Assembly (NCBI GenBank): GCA_016789025.1
Contig: JAEURC010000014.1
Coordinates: forward strand, 1 to 46,815
Source: Anaerolineales bacterium
GTDB lineage: Bacteria; Chloroflexota; Anaerolineae; Anaerolineales; Villigracilaceae
Length of the DNA: 46,815 nucleotides
Direction of reading: 5' to 3'
Part shown: positions 46,741 to 46,815 of the stretch, one piece after another
Layout: each line of letters opens with the position of its first letter
Numbering within the stretch: position 1 is the stretch's first letter
Made by a program: the position numbers and the translations under genes
The notes under the pieces: model-generated
Told to the model about the DNA's origin: nothing
Database searches by the model: none
The model's input: the letters and a program-made list of their open reading frames with translations, nothing else

Positions 46741-46815
46741 TGTCACCCTGAGCGAAAGCGAAGGGTCTCCGTGTCGTGAGGGAGATTCTTCGCCGCTTCG
46801 CGGCTCAGAATGACA
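46741..46815. repeat. TGTCAYYCTGAGCG-family inverted repeat at window edge
   Basis: A compact 75-bp copy with both ends intact (TGTCACCCTGAGCG and CGGCTCAGAATGACA), ending on the last base of the window. It lies just upstream of the shell-protein gene. Confidence 0.8.

Noticed and set aside
1..46815. tRNA, rRNA or other structural RNA genes
   Set aside because: No cloverleaf with a T-arm consensus, rRNA segment or known riboswitch core was recognised by eye; a covariance-model scan would be needed to exclude small RNAs.

Overview
The window looks like a chromosomal segment of an uncultured Chloroflexota bacterium, most likely class Anaerolineae. This is an inference from gene content, not from a marker gene: a non-pyrrolysine MttB-family methyltransferase, a RIO-type kinase, an F420-type (Ddn) oxidoreductase, a BMC shell protein, many family-5 ABC peptide importer genes and a very heavy load of short palindromic repeats between and inside genes. 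No rRNA, tRNA, CRISPR array, phage structural gene or transposase was seen.

Layout. 1-3646: a heterodimeric ABC exporter (first gene cut by the window edge). 3745-4459: a two-gene accessory cassette of unknown function. 4583-10094: a lipoprotein hydrolase, an MttB-like corrinoid methyltransferase, a small membrane protein coupled to an EEP-family phosphodiesterase, and a FAD oxidoreductase of the DAO/sarcosine-oxidase type. 10262-11645: a 20-codon mini-gene with its own promoter and terminator, then a RIO kinase. 11758-18995: a creatininase-family hydrolase divergent from a complete Opp/Dpp-type importer operon (binding protein, two permeases, two ATPases). 19118-23256: a tightly coupled run of membrane protein, TrmH/SpoU methyltransferase, chromate-type transporter, lipoprotein and SAM methyltransferase. 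23323-25606: small proteins and a large unknown membrane protein. 25842-30364: a second heterodimeric ABC exporter, preceded by a promoter, a 27-residue leader peptide and a terminator (a likely attenuator), and interrupted by a four-helix-bundle (S23/Avd-like) cassette. 30478-36399: class IV aminotransferase, MATE pump, tyrosine recombinase and an NB-ARC/TPR STAND protein that may be a defence gene. 36568-42176: glutamine-dependent NAD synthetase, a pyruvate-kinase-like barrel protein, a VWA/zinc-ribbon protein, an NMN-adenylyltransferase-like protein and a radical SAM/HhH protein. 42320-46729: monooxygenase-like protein, LuxR-type regulator, HtrA-like protease, F420-type oxidoreductase, SET protein, and the start of a microcompartment locus that runs off the right edge.

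The most unusual property of the window is its repeat system. At least six families of short palindromic or inverted repeats occupy the intergenic gaps, and several have also entered coding sequence without breaking the frame. One family (ends GGTGGTYKCGATACG and CTACTCRACCACC) is found eight times: twice in frame inside genes (48 and 51 bp, same reading frame each time, giving near-identical peptides), once supplying a stop codon, once nested, and twice as inverted pairs around a conserved 44-nt core. NAD synthetase alone appears to carry four repeat-derived insertions. This resembles Rickettsia palindromic elements or REPINs in logic, but the sequences and host differ. Two further regulatory candidates stand out: the leader-peptide attenuator of the second ABC exporter and the tiny gene ahead of the RIO kinase. 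Several genes appear to be leaderless, with a -10 hexamer 6-7 nt from the start codon.
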